Origin: Rhodeus uyekii | Lineage: Eukaryota > Chordata > Actinopteri > Cypriniformes > Acheilognathidae | Direction of reading: 5' to 3' | DNA length: 64,000 nt | Assembly: GCA_037043235.1 (NCBI GenBank) | Contig: JAWRVZ010000030.1 | Location: 3,863,001-3,927,000, forward strand | In this document: piece by piece, positions 24,020 to 34,306 of the stretch | How the letters are laid out: each line of letters starts with the position of its first letter | Numbering within the stretch: position 1 is the stretch's first letter | Position numbers and translations under genes: made by a program | The notes under the pieces: generated by a model | The model's database searches: none | What the model was told of the DNA's origin: nothing | What the model saw: the letters and a program-made list of their open reading frames with translations, nothing else

Positions 24020-25650
24020 GCGGCTTTTCTGTTTAGCTTACCTGGTACAGCACTTGAAACGCAGCAAGCTTGAGTACATGATAAAAGAGCACAAAGACTT
24101 GTAAAAGAAAACTAAAATGGCATGGTTGCTTCAGCAAATGCATTTTTATTTCATGTTTTCTTTTGTCAACACTATTGGTTTCAGTTGGGTCACCAGACAT
24201 TTCATTTCTGAACCACTGCAATCTATTTCAGACTTTGAATCACCACTCATTGGATACTTTACTTTGAAAGTGCAACAAAACATGGAAGAACCAACGTAAT
24301 ACCCACTAAAATGTTGCTACAGGTACATTTATCCAATAAGGCTGGGCTGATGTTTCAAAATCGTTTTCATCTTTTACATTTCTGTCTACTAAAGCAATAG
24401 TTAATTTTAATAATGTATCTGTCTTAGTGCTAATATACACTGACAAAAGAGAAGAATCATTGTACGGAAAGAGGAAATGTGGAATTGGCCGGCGTAAAGT
24501 GCACTCTGGATGACCCGTCAGATTACGTGGGTCATCAAACCTTGAGTGAGCAACAGGGATGGTAGCTTTGGGAACCGACGGCACAAATGGAGGTGAAGCA
24601 GAGGAAGAGGTTTAGTGACACCTGCTGCAAAAACATTCCCCCTCAAATGGACAAGCACTCAAAAGGTAGAATTCCCTCAAGACTCCATAAGAAAAGAAAT
24701 AACCCAGAACCTCAACCGGACATTGCTATGTTGAACATTTCATTTTATGCATTTGAAGAATGCCCTCATGTTTGGAGGATTTATCTTATACAGGGAATGT
24801 TTGGACATTGAGCAAACCACTGAATGTGAGTTACATACTGGCTAGGTATGCTTTGTTGTGGATGTAGCACCAGAAATGTGATAAATGTGACAGGTTTGGC
24901 TCTGGCAGTTCATTAAGAGATGCCTTTTCCAGCTCTGTAAATCTTTATCCTGTAAAGTACAGCACAAAGGTGCAGCTAAAAGTGGCCTTTCTGAAAATAA
25001 TAAAGAGACAGTAACAGTATCATACCATCAAGGGACAGAAGTCTACCATCAGCCAAAAATAATAACAATGCAGAGAAAGCGAGAGAGCACTCACAGCTGT
25101 GTGTCGGCAGCCTCTGCTAGGAACATTAAAGAAACAGTCATTGACTGGACTCAAATCATGGCCCAAATGTTGTTGTTTTCTGTGAAAGTACTGGCCTCCC
25201 AAAGCATTGCTAAGACATTTAAATTACGTTCTCAAAGTGGCAGGCGACAGGGCCCTCTGAGAGTGTCAGGCAACCCTGTGACGTGATGAAAGGCTAGCAT
25301 TTAATGTTATGGGGGATTAAAGATAACTATTGAACGAGCCCTTGCTCAAGGTACAGGCAGCTCCTCTTTCACCCAAGCATAATACGTTTTCAGCTTCTAC
25401 CGTTTTAATTACTTTCTTCTAAAACTTGAACCACATTGGCCTGGCCTGGTTGTATTGTTTAGCCGTGCAAGTCAAGACAATGCAACTATCCCATTGATTG
25501 CATAGGGCTGTAACTTAAGTTCCTACAGAGGTCGAGTGTTGGAAAAAAACAGGTAAAATGGGCAGTAACTATGTCTCGCAATGAGACTGAAGCTCCCTTA
25601 ATGATCCACAAGTGTACCATAAATTATGCTAATAGTTAACACTAACTCCT
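24020..25650. other. Unannotated DNA left of the retrotransposon
   Basis: No exon is supported. Segments 24480-24620 and 25060-25280 are less AT-rich, but their frames carry no recognisable domain. Confidence 0.4.
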
Positions 25651-25658
25651 TGTTCAAC

Positions 25659-27112
25659 TGTTGGGTATGGACGGTGCTCATGAATGATCGATCAAGATTC
25701 ATTCTTTGATTGAAAAAAGTGATTCGACAGGATCGGCTCCGTAGAGTCTGTGACTTGACAGTTTAAGACTTCTAGGACACAAACCATTCGCATTCACCCT
25801 CGCTCTCCTCTGCATTTCAAAGGATGCCATCGTAAAACAGCCCCCACACACAAACACACACATACATACCAAGAACAAAAGACTGTGCCATGTGACTTTT
25901 AAATTAGTCACTTTCCATTTTTAGATGTGTTGTGTTTTACCTATATGTATGCATGCTTTGTTATAACCATTTTAGATGTGTTTGATAATTTAGAAGCTTA
26001 TAATCAGTAAATACTTGGGTAAAACCAAGTCAATCTTTACCTTGCCTTCATGCTAAGAGTTAGTATAGCCATGAATGGTCTCGAAATCTTTGTCTTTCCA
26101 TTTGCAGACCGTCTAGGTTTGTTTCACTGTGCTAGGATGCATCAGACTCTTTCTTTTATTCCAAAACCCAAAGGTCTGCATTCTCAAGTAGGCAATAAAA
26201 CATGCTAATCACCTCAGGCTAAGAGACAAAGAAAAGTTTCCCGCTTCTCAGTTCCTTCACTCTGATTGGCTGTCCCAACTTAGAGGCGTGCTTTGTTTAT
26301 GCCTTTATAAGCGCCCGTAGGCCAAGGATCAATCTTTCTCTTCAATCTCTTCCAGCCCCTTCTTCCTGTTCCTTTTCCTCCTCTGGCGCGGATTCTTGGA
26401 TCCAGCGCCATTTTCCACAAAGGACATTACAAACAAAGAACCATAATTTGAACTTACCGCGGACTCCAACGGACCCGCCCAGCAAGACGCAAACCTCGGA
26501 CCAGATCGGAATTCACACGCACGAATTCCGACCAGCCACAGAAACAAACACATGCAAGTAGCCCAAACGATCTTTAAGAGATTTGAGTTTATACCAATAA
26601 GTTGGTCTGATTCCTTGCTTGTTCTCAAATAGGTTATTGTCTGTAATACTACCTTCCTTTGTCTCTCCTACTCTCCCTCTCTTATTCTCTCTTCTTCCCT
26701 TTTTCAATTAATCTGTGTATGTTTGTCTATTGTTTGTCGATTATTAAAATATATATATTCACACGTGATTGCCTCTGAATTGCTCAACCATAAGTCACTT
26801 TAATGGTGACCGATCCTTGTTACAAATTAATGGAAAGATCTTTCTTTGTGGCCAAAAGAAACCTTTCCTTTTTATAGAGTTTATAAGGTCAATATTTGCT
26901 GGACAAATTATCCGTCCTTTGAACTCTTTTCTAGAATTAAAGAAAATTCTACAAGTCGAATCAAGCCATAGATATTAATAATTGTTATAATCCGTTATAA
27001 TTAACTGTTAATATCCAAATTCCCCTTTGTGCAGATTTATGTGTGTTCGATCACAAAACGACTCACGCACACATAGATCCGCACCATTTCCCTTAGGCTT
27101 AGAATCGCTACA
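25659..27112 (+). repeat. 5' LTR
   Basis: Starts TGTTGGGTATGG and ends GAATCGCTACA; 1454 bp, matching 34307-35758 almost throughout. It holds an inverted CCAAT box (GATTGG, 26264), a TATA-like TTTATAA at 26304 and an ATTAAA polyadenylation variant at 26743. Short frames within it occur identically in both LTRs and are not genes. Confidence 0.95.
26261..26335 (+). promoter_or_regulatory. LTR promoter: inverted CCAAT box and TATA box
   Basis: CTGATTGGC at 26262 lies about 40 bp upstream of CCTTTATAAG at 26302. A pyrimidine-rich stretch (TCTTTCTCTTCAATCTC) follows about 25-30 bp later, a plausible initiation zone. The 4-bp difference between the LTRs falls just at this initiation region. The same boxes occur in the 3' LTR at +8648. 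Confidence 0.55.
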
Positions 27113-27117
27113 TATAA

Positions 27118-27139
27118 TGGTGGAGAATCAGCGGGCACC
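27118..27139 (+). other. Candidate primer binding site
   Basis: TGGTGGAGAATCAGCGGGCA begins 5 nt after the LTR end. TGG pairs with the CCA end of a tRNA, and the first nine bases are complementary to the 3' end of vertebrate tRNA-Ala as I recall it; beyond that the match fails. Primer identity is therefore a guess. Confidence 0.4.
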
Positions 27140-28914
27140 GTTTTAAACTTGTGTTTGAGCAAACTCAGTCCAGTCTAAGTGTGTATGTATATGTTTTGTT
27201 GTAACGTGCGTTGCGCAAAGTGAGTGCCGCCGAGCAACTCACTCTGCCTAAAACCTAATGAGCTCATGTTTCTGAACCCGGTCTGTTAACACGTCTATTT
27301 GTCTATCATTTAGCCTTTGTTAACAAGTAAATCCGTTAAAAACTGCAGTCAATATTAAAATCGCATCTGCAGAGACGAAGAAATCTCTTTGCAGAGCATT
27401 TTAATATTTGTTTATATCCCTGTTGGACGAAGAAATCTCCTCAGTGGATAACGTTTGATCCGAGCGAGTCTCCTCCGATCAACCCTGTTTAGGCCTTTAT
27501 TGTGTCGCTAGTCATTCATCGCGTATGTCCGATGCTTTGTAACTTGGCGAATTCGCTCCGTTGAGCCCACGCGGAGTAATTACCCACGTGCGCTCAGGCA
27601 GATCAGACAAAGAAAGTCGCGCCACGACAGTTTTGTGTGATATGAGCCAGGAGCTAGGTGTAAGCTCTGATCCAGCTTAAAAACGACAGTGAAGAAAGCC
27701 TGTTCGTTTATATTTGTGCTTTAATGGTAGTGAAAGGTTCATGCCAGGCACTTCCTTGATCCGCCGCGATCGAAAGAGGAACCAAAAGTTATATATAGAG
27801 AGATTTATTGCATGCGTGAGTATTTTGCAGCTTCAATGAACCATTGAACCCGCCCAAAATTCAAATCACGAGCGTTGGGATTGGCGCTGCTTCTCTGACC
27901 AAACAGAGCGCAGGCCCTCCTCCCTACGTCATCGTCGCAGCGAACTCGATAACGCCACCTGGTGGACATTATTCGTAGTGCGGCTTCTCCTCTTTGTTTT
28001 CTCTCTCAATTTTCCTGAAGGTTAATCCTAACTTTCCCTTTTGCTGCATTAGTTCTGCCCAGAACTGTAATTTTCACTGTTACTGTTATTTGACACTCTC
28101 TGTCTCTACGACTCTTCACACTTATTTAAATTTATGTTAAACGAGTTTAACTTAAATTCAAATAAAGTTGTATCAGTGTCACCACAGGCATTCAATGATT
28201 AACACACCCCCTGGAGGTCATGCTCAGATCTTTCCTCCCATGACTTTCCTCTGAAGTGTTATTTCTGCTTTAAGTGCCTATTTATTGTAACAGCAAATTT
28301 CCAAAATTATACAGGTACCTTGGCACCTGGTTATTTGAAATTCGGTTTAAACTAAGTTTAAATTCAACATTTTCAAATTAACATTGAGTGCCTTTGGGGC
28401 TTTCCCCCTCTAAGCATCCAGTCTCCCTAAGGGTTATTACTCGACAGCGCCACCGCTCTGTCGGGTCCGCAATAACACCTAGTGGCGAAGCTTAGAGTTT
28501 CTCCTCCCCTCTTACCATTTCCTGTTACTTTGTTTTCGATTTTTAATCCACTTTAATATTTTTGTTTGTTTTATCCTGCCCTGTGTACCTCACTGTCCTG
28601 TTGTGTTTCTTTCAGTTCACATACAGACAGAACCTGTGTGAGCAAGCAAGGAAAGCTAAATATTAGATTGGAACCCAGCCGCCAGAGTCATCACACGACC
28701 CAATAGGCTGCCGCCGTCAAAATCTTTATTTAGGCTTGGCACTCACCAAGATTCACGGCCAAAGATATTAAGTATCTGGACCGTAGCTCACTAACAGTCT
28801 ATACTGTTAGCTCTAAATTTGTACTTGAAACGTGCAAAATTTTAGCTCTAAATTCTGCAAGGACTTGCATTGTGTTTCTTTTGTGCTGTGTTCTCTCGCC
28901 AACAGTACGCCAAG
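27140..28914 (+). other. Retrotransposon leader (5' untranslated region)
   Basis: About 1.8 kb without a long open frame separates the primer site from gag. It would hold packaging signals. Just before gag a pyrimidine-rich tract ending in CAG (28904-28905) looks like a 3' splice site, so gag could be reached by splicing from an upstream donor that I could not identify. Confidence 0.5.
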
Positions 28915-30810
28915 ATGTCCTGTGCATCCAGCCCTGCTGCCCACTGGGACAACCTCGAGACCTGGCTGTCTGCTATGACCCATGAGTTCCTGCCCGGAGT
29001 CACCGGCGACCTACAGCAGCTGAGCAGAGAACAGCTGGACGACGATCTGAACAGGCTAACGACCCATGATCCCACACAGAGCTACAATCGCAAAGAATGG
29101 GCCAAGATCATCGGGAGGCTCGCTCACAATCTGATCGTCCAGACACGGCTCAGCGAGAATAACAACATCCAGCTGGAGCAGGAGACAACAGCGCTCAAAC
29201 TTCAGGCTGAGGAGGCCCGGAGGAACCAGGCTGACGCCCAGACTCGTCTAGATCAGCTACTCGTCGAGGCTCAGGAACGGCACAGCGGAGCGGATGAGAC
29301 CGACACAGAGCTACAAGACAAAGTTGAGAGACTCCAAAATGCACTAAGAGAACTTCGTGCTGACACAGAGCACCGAGAGCAGTTGGAGAAAGACCACAGA
29401 GAGGACTTAAATGAACAGCTCCAACAAAGCGAAGCTCTCCTGATCAGAGCTAGAAATGAACTAAAAGAGAAGGATGCTGAGGTCAGAGCTTGCAAAAAGC
29501 ACCTGCAACTGGCCAGAACCGAAATCCTTGCTCTAGCAAATGAAAGAGACAATCTTAAAGATGAACTTGACAATGCTCACAGAGAACTCAGACATTCCTA
29601 CAAGCTGTACAGCAAGCAGCTAGGGGAAATGCACAACACAGTGTTTCCCCTGAACAATAGGTCAAGACCTCCGAGTCAAGAGTTCCTTGTTCCCAAGGGG
29701 GGTGCTAGCCCACAGTTCAAAGTGTCACCAGCCAGCTTCCCAGAACCCCGTTCAGCAGCGAAGGGGTGGGAACCTTCCCAAGACATTCCTGCCGCCAGGC
29801 ACGGCAGCGCGCACAAAGAACTTGACAAGCTGGCCAGAAACATCCCCACTTTCACCCCAAGCCCTGCAGGAGGACACGACGTGCATGCCTATCTGCAGGA
29901 TATAGACTTTGTCTTACAAACTATGCACAATGTGACAACATGGGACAGATTGTATTTGCTTCGAATCACATCAAGCCGGGATGTACGCAGCTTCTTGGAT
30001 CGACAACCAGAAACTGTCAAAACCAACTATCAACAGCTGCGACAGGCTTTGATTCAAGAGTTCTCTGATCCTGAGTCAGACAACGGGTTCTTCGCTGCTA
30101 TGGACCTTACACAGGGCCGAGCAGAAACCCCGCAAGCATACTACAATCGACTACGACAGACCTACTTCGGAGCACGGAACGAGCCTGGAATGGAGGAGGA
30201 TCTGAACTTCAAAATTCTGTTCCTCCGAAATCTGCATCACACAGTGAGTCAACATCTAGGAGTTCTGGTCTGTCCCCGCAGCATGCCCATCCAACAGCTG
30301 CGGGACCTCGCCCATAAAGCTTACACCAAGCAAAAGACTGTCACTGAAAAGACTGTAAAAAACCCAACAGTCTACCCTGTCTTCTATCACAGCGCTGAAC
30401 TGTCACTAGAGGGTGCCCAGCAACACCACAACAGTGGGCACCCAAACAGAGAGTCAAGATCGTTTCCAGCCAGCAGAGGGCACCATAACAACGATGGCGC
30501 CCGTCCCATGCACCAGCCCAGACACTCTGAAAGATTCTGGGACCAGCCACGTTCACCCCACAACACAAAGGGTGGAGCCACGTGGGATGGTAGCCGATGG
30601 CCCAGAAACGACCGACACTCATCGAACGGTGCGTACAGCCCAGAGAGTCACCGGCGAAATGGCTCTCGACAGGGCCCAAACAAGCCCAAGTCCAAGTTTG
30701 TTCCAGAACAGAAAGGTGCAACTGTGTCTGAAACAGCTGAGATCCTGAAGATTCTAAGAGAACTTGTCAACAGGACACCTCAAAAGGACGACATGTCAGA
30801 CCACGCATGA
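28915..30810 (+). CDS. gag: Gag structural polyprotein
   Basis: The gag product forms the particle that packages element RNA. I start it at the ATG at 28915 (A at -3), giving 631 residues; the frame is open a little upstream but only with a TTG. Residues 1-70 hold a short globular N-terminus (W-rich, HDPTQSYN). Residues about 72-241 are a long, charged coiled coil with heptad leucines. Residues about 299-468 match a Ty3/gypsy-type capsid (FTPSPAGGHDVHAYLQDIDF, then LLRITSS and the LRQALIQEFSDP block). The C-terminus is rich in Arg, His, Asn and Gly and has no CCHC zinc knuckle, so RNA binding probably uses the basic tail. The frame is intact and GC-richer than its surroundings. It ends in UGA followed by CUA-G, in frame with pol. 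Confidence 0.88.
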   Translation: MSCASSPAAHWDNLETWLSAMTHEFLPGVTGDLQQLSREQLDDDLNRLTTHDPTQSYNRKEWAKIIGRLAHNLIVQTRLSENNNIQLEQETTALKLQAEEARRNQADAQTRLDQLLVEAQERHSGADETDTELQDKVERLQNALRELRADTEHREQLEKDHREDLNEQLQQSEALLIRARNELKEKDAEVRACKKHLQLARTEILALANERDNLKDELDNAHRELRHSYKLYSKQLGEMHNTVFPLNNRSRPPSQEFLVPKGGASPQFKVSPASFPEPRSAAKGWEPSQDIPAARHGSAHKELDKLARNIPTFTPSPAGGHDVHAYLQDIDFVLQTMHNVTTWDRLYLLRITSSRDVRSFLDRQPETVKTNYQQLRQALIQEFSDPESDNGFFAAMDLTQGRAETPQAYYNRLRQTYFGARNEPGMEEDLNFKILFLRNLHHTVSQHLGVLVCPRSMPIQQLRDLAHKAYTKQKTVTEKTVKNPTVYPVFYHSAELSLEGAQQHHNSGHPNRESRSFPASRGHHNNDGARPMHQPRHSERFWDQPRSPHNTKGGATWDGSRWPRNDRHSSNGAYSPESHRRNGSRQGPNKPKSKFVPEQKGATVSETAEILKILRELVNRTPQKDDMSDHA

Positions 30811-30813
30811 CTA
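30808..30813 (+). promoter_or_regulatory. Gag-Pol stop-codon readthrough site (UGA-CUA-G)
   Basis: Gag stops at UGA (30808-30810) and the next bases are CUAG. The downstream frame is in the same phase and stays open for 858 codons. UGA-CUA-G is the context known to give efficient readthrough in alphaviruses and several vertebrate genes. The first ATG in the downstream frame lies only about nine codons before the catalytic DTG of protease, so independent initiation would give a broken enzyme. Confidence 0.75.
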
Positions 30814-33384
30814 GGCGTGAAATGTGAAATCAACACCATCACTATAAGCCCTCAAACTGAACAGCAAGTCCAGATTCCAGCATTCCAACCACAGATCACA
30901 GAAACGACCTACCAATCTTCAAGCATCACACAACTGCCGCTGACTGCACAGACAGAACAAGTGTATTCTCTCCAGCACACAACCAGTCAGGCTCACAAGG
31001 CACCTGCAAGTGCTGTAGTGGTTGTCAGCCTCCCTGACAATTCACCTGAGACTAGCACCACCTGCTTAGCAGTCACCACTCAAGTCCCAACACTAAGACT
31101 CTTAGGAAACCTGATTGAAAAGGGGGTGACCCGGAAACTGCATCTAGCAGTCACCTTGGAGAATGAGATGAGGCTTGAGGCCCTTGTTGACACGGGGGCA
31201 GACCTCACTTTAATGTCATCCCAACTCTTTGACAGACTCCAAGCTGCAGCTAAGAGACAGAACCGAACTCTAAAATCACAAAAATGTGTGTTGAATGTGC
31301 ACTCATACAGCCAAAATGAGGTACAGCTCGAACACACTGCTCCCATCCACCTCACAATCGGTCCAATGAGTCTGGTACACCCAGTGTACGTATCACCTGT
31401 GGACACATTTCCTCTCATCATCGGCAAAGATCTGCTAGATCGTTTCGAACCCCTGCTGGACTTTAGACACTTGAAAATTTGGGCTCAAGTGCGAGAACCC
31501 CTGTCTCTCCAGTCACCTAGGACAACTGAACCAGACTGTCAGGTCATGGAGGTCACGGGAACTCAGCCAGAGGTCGCGGGAACTTTCACAGCCGTGTCAG
31601 CTCCCGGGAAAATTTCAAGTTCACTGCTGTGCACCTTCCAACCTATCAAAGACTTTGACTCTGACCTCCCCAAGGTCACAACAAACTTGCAGTTGAATGA
31701 TGTCACAACAACAGACATCATTCTTGCATTGTGGGCAGACAACTCAGCCATCAGCCTTGCACTGTTCAATGCCCTCATCAAGGACTCACCTGACCTTCCC
31801 TTCACCAGCAAGCGCACCTGCTTCCCCATTGACTCCTGCTCATCAACAATGAGAACTGCCAAGAACATTTGCGCTTTGAACTTGAACTGGAATGGCAGGT
31901 GTTTAACCCATTACTTCCTGGTCCTCCCGGACCTGCCACATGATGTCTACATCGGAGCAGACATTTTGATTCGCCTTAAAGCTCAAGTGGATTTTATTGA
32001 CAAAGTGGTATGGGCCCCAATGACTTTAAAATCTTCTGTTGCAGTTTGCCCTGAAAACCTCAAGTCAGGCCAGACCATTCCAGAGGTCTGCACTTTAGTT
32101 AATGAACAGGACATTGTAGTACCAGCCTACACCAAAGGGGTCGCTGTTTGGCTCAACATGCGACGTGGTCAAACCCTGAACCACACATTGGCTTTCTTCC
32201 AACTTTCACCTGAAAGCATGAAACTTGGACTAACCTTGGAAGCCACACCTCTCACCAAGGTGCTTTCCCGTGCGGTCTACATCCTGTTCAACAACTGCAC
32301 TGCAACAGACATCAGAATCCCCAGAGCTTATCGTCTGGGATGGTTAGTGAGTCATGACTTCCACAACTTTGAACTCACTTTACCAATAACTGGTTCCATC
32401 CCACCTTCAATGATCCCAGAAGGGCGCACTGACAACACCCTGTCCACAGCACCCTTCCAGATCATCACTATCGCCCCTGCCACGGCATTAACCACAGAAC
32501 AGGTATGCAGAACAGAGGATCAACGCCTGACAGTGCATACAGTCTCTAACCAACCTGCTTGTGAGACTGACAACGACACTGCACCTCTGACAGCTGACAG
32601 GGCAGATGACACAAAGGAGACAGAGGAGCCACATCCAGGATTTGAGACTCAAGTCCAGCAAATCCTCAAGGATGCGGACGCTTTAAAGACTGATACAGAC
32701 TGTCAAGAACGACCAGTACTGTACAAATTCAAAGCGTCAATTGCCAAAGACTCACAAGACTGTGGTCTCACTGACCTTCACACAGTGCGCATCCCAACAC
32801 ACCCAAATGCTCCTCCCACTTCTGTCAAGCAGGACAAGATTCCCATAGCTTCACAAGAACCTGTGCAGGAAATCATCAACTCCATGCTTGAAGAAGGTGT
32901 CATCCGCCCATCCAACAGCACCTACTCTGCTCCCATCTGGCCCGTCCTCAAACCAAACGCCAAGACGGGCGCACTCCATGGCAAGCTATGGTCAGTACCA
33001 ACCCACCCACCCACCCTCAATGCTGCAGCAACAACCCGCAGCAAGCAGACACCTCCAGCAACGGTGTCAACATCACAGCCGCTTACGCTGGCTCCACAAA
33101 ACGCTGCTAGCGATACAGCTGACCTTGAAGCTTCTAACCACCTCTCAGACCCCACCAGCCACCCTATCTGCACCTCTGACCTCACTTCTGCACCAAGCCT
33201 CAGAAGGCTGCACGAACTCAAACACCTGCTGCGCGTGAAAGCAAACATGCTGTGGTATGCCCCGGATGTCCTCACAGCGCCAAGGCTAGTGGTGACACCG
33301 CGCCACAGGGGGGTCACGCCAGCATATGCCCACGACGCACCATGCACCAGACACCATGACACTAAAGCCACTCGAAACAAGTGA
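30811..33384 (+). CDS. pol: Pro-Pol fragment: retropepsin, second inactive retropepsin-like domain, truncated RT
   Basis: This is the readthrough extension of gag, numbered here from the GTG at 30817. Residues about 95-228 are a retropepsin: VDTGAD with catalytic Asp125, and the C-terminal IIGKDLL at 201-207. Residues about 290-400 repeat the layout (ALWADNSA at 304-311, YIGADIL at 378-384), but Asp is replaced by Ala307. Residues about 415-525 form a beta-rich linker (VVPAYTKGVAVWL ... VYILFNNC ... IPRAYRLGWLV) like the region between PR and RT in gypsy pol, distantly dUTPase-like. Residues about 672-715 start RT (EEGVIRPSNSTYSAPIWPVL). The RT palm with YxDD, RNase H and integrase are absent; after about residue 718 the sequence is unrelated, Thr/Pro/Ala-rich, to the stop at 33382. 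Protease could still mature Gag; polymerase activity is lost. Confidence 0.85.
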   Translation, partial: LGVKCEINTITISPQTEQQVQIPAFQPQITETTYQSSSITQLPLTAQTEQVYSLQHTTSQAHKAPASAVVVVSLPDNSPETSTTCLAVTTQVPTLRLLGNLIEKGVTRKLHLAVTLENEMRLEALVDTGADLTLMSSQLFDRLQAAAKRQNRTLKSQKCVLNVHSYSQNEVQLEHTAPIHLTIGPMSLVHPVYVSPVDTFPLIIGKDLLDRFEPLLDFRHLKIWAQVREPLSLQSPRTTEPDCQVMEVTGTQPEVAGTFTAVSAPGKISSSLLCTFQPIKDFDSDLPKVTTNLQLNDVTTTDIILALWADNSAISLALFNALIKDSPDLPFTSKRTCFPIDSCSSTMRTAKNICALNLNWNGRCLTHYFLVLPDLPHDVYIGADILIRLKAQVDFIDKVVWAPMTLKSSVAVCPENLKSGQTIPEVCTLVNEQDIVVPAYTKGVAVWLNMRRGQTLNHTLAFFQLSPESMKLGLTLEATPLTKVLSRAVYILFNNCTATDIRIPRAYRLGWLVSHDFHNFELTLPITGSIPPSMIPEGRTDNTLSTAPFQIITIAPATALTTEQVCRTEDQRLTVHTVSNQPACETDNDTAPLTADRADDTKETEEPHPGFETQVQQILKDADALKTDTDCQERPVLYKFKASIAKDSQDCGLTDLHTVRIPTHPNAPPTSVKQDKIPIASQEPVQEIINSMLEEGVIRPSNSTYSAPIWPVLKPNAKTGALHGKLWSVPTHPPTLNAAATTRSKQTPPATVSTSQPLTLAPQNAASDTADLEASNHLSDPTSHPICTSDLTSAPSLRRLHELKHLLRVKANMLWYAPDVLTAPRLVVTPRHRGVTPAYAHDAPCTRHHDTKATRNK

Positions 33385-34294
33385 CATTCTGCCCTGGCAT
33401 GCAGCAAGACATGGCAGAGTACGTCAGATGGTACCTGGTTGGCTGCCAGTTCAACAAGTAACCCAGTCTCACAGAAACACTCACCTCACAAGCAGAATTT
33501 GCAGGTGGTCAACACTCCCACCAGCATGACACTGCCACTTGTGTCAGTTGACTCCTGATCCAGAACTTGAACTGAAGATTGAGAAAGGGGGGTGAGTTTC
33601 CAGCATCACTCACCTTGACACTGCCCTCCAAGAGCTCAAGTCCGAACCCGGACACAACAGTTCAGCTGCAGTAGAGACAAGCTCAACCTGGTCCAGAGAG
33701 AACTGACAGAGTCTGGTCAACTCAAATTGAATCCCACAAAGAGGTACCCTGCTGGTTAACACCACATCAGCAGTGAAAAAAAAATTCCCTCAGCCTTTGA
33801 CAAACACCGAAGGGGGGAGGGAAACCAGAGCCCTCCACTCAAAACTTCACCCACAAGTTTCATGAAGGCTTCTGCAGTCAAAGAAAGAAAGGCTTAAACC
33901 ACACCAACCCTGAAACAACACATGCAGTGACAAAGACCTCAACACGCAAACGCCACGGAAGGACCAACAGCTGTCAACAACAACAACCGACTTCAGACAT
34001 TTCGCACAGGTGTCAAGCGGAAACTGCACTGAGATGGCCGGATGTGCCTGCCTCAGAGTCACCAGAGCTGCTGGCATGAGCAACACGGTTCCCTGAACAG
34101 GACCCACCACAGAAGTACTGTGCCACCACAAACTTCTGACTCTCTGCCCAACACAGCTCAAACAAGCTCCATTCGGCACTGCCATCAGAACAGAGCAACA
34201 TTCCGACCTGCAACCAAGTCAACCTTCATGATGCACCTGCCATTCGACAATCGGAACTAATGTCCAAAGATGTTCAAACACGAACTTCGTTGGC
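33385..34294 (+). other. 3' internal region, non-coding after the pol deletion
   Basis: About 0.9 kb between the pol stop and the polypurine tract. It is C/A-rich on the plus strand with two G-runs (near 33587 and 33812). No env-like frame with signal peptide or membrane anchor is seen, nor integrase motifs (HHCC, DDE). Confidence 0.5.
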
Positions 34295-34306
34295 CAAAGG
34301 GGGGTC
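34295..34306 (+). other. Polypurine tract
   Basis: CAAAGGGGGGTC lies directly against the start of the 3' LTR, the position of the plus-strand primer for reverse transcription. Confidence 0.75.

Noticed and set aside
25699..25911. Short minus-strand frame in the LTR, repeated at 34347-34559
   Set aside because: Identical in both LTRs because the LTRs are copies; no domain, no independent support as a gene.
26769..26978. 69-codon plus-strand frame in the LTR, repeated at 35415-35624
   Set aside because: Same reason; it lies in the LTR 3' part and is AT-rich by-product sequence.
29271..29573. Serine-rich minus-strand frame
   Set aside because: Antisense shadow of the gag coiled coil; Glu/Arg-rich codons read backwards give Ser/Leu-rich frames.
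32922..33407. 161-codon minus-strand frame
   Set aside because: Antisense to the pol tail; no recognisable domain or start context.
33385..34294. Possible env gene downstream of pol
   Set aside because: No frame with signal peptide, furin-like site or membrane anchor; only short disconnected frames.
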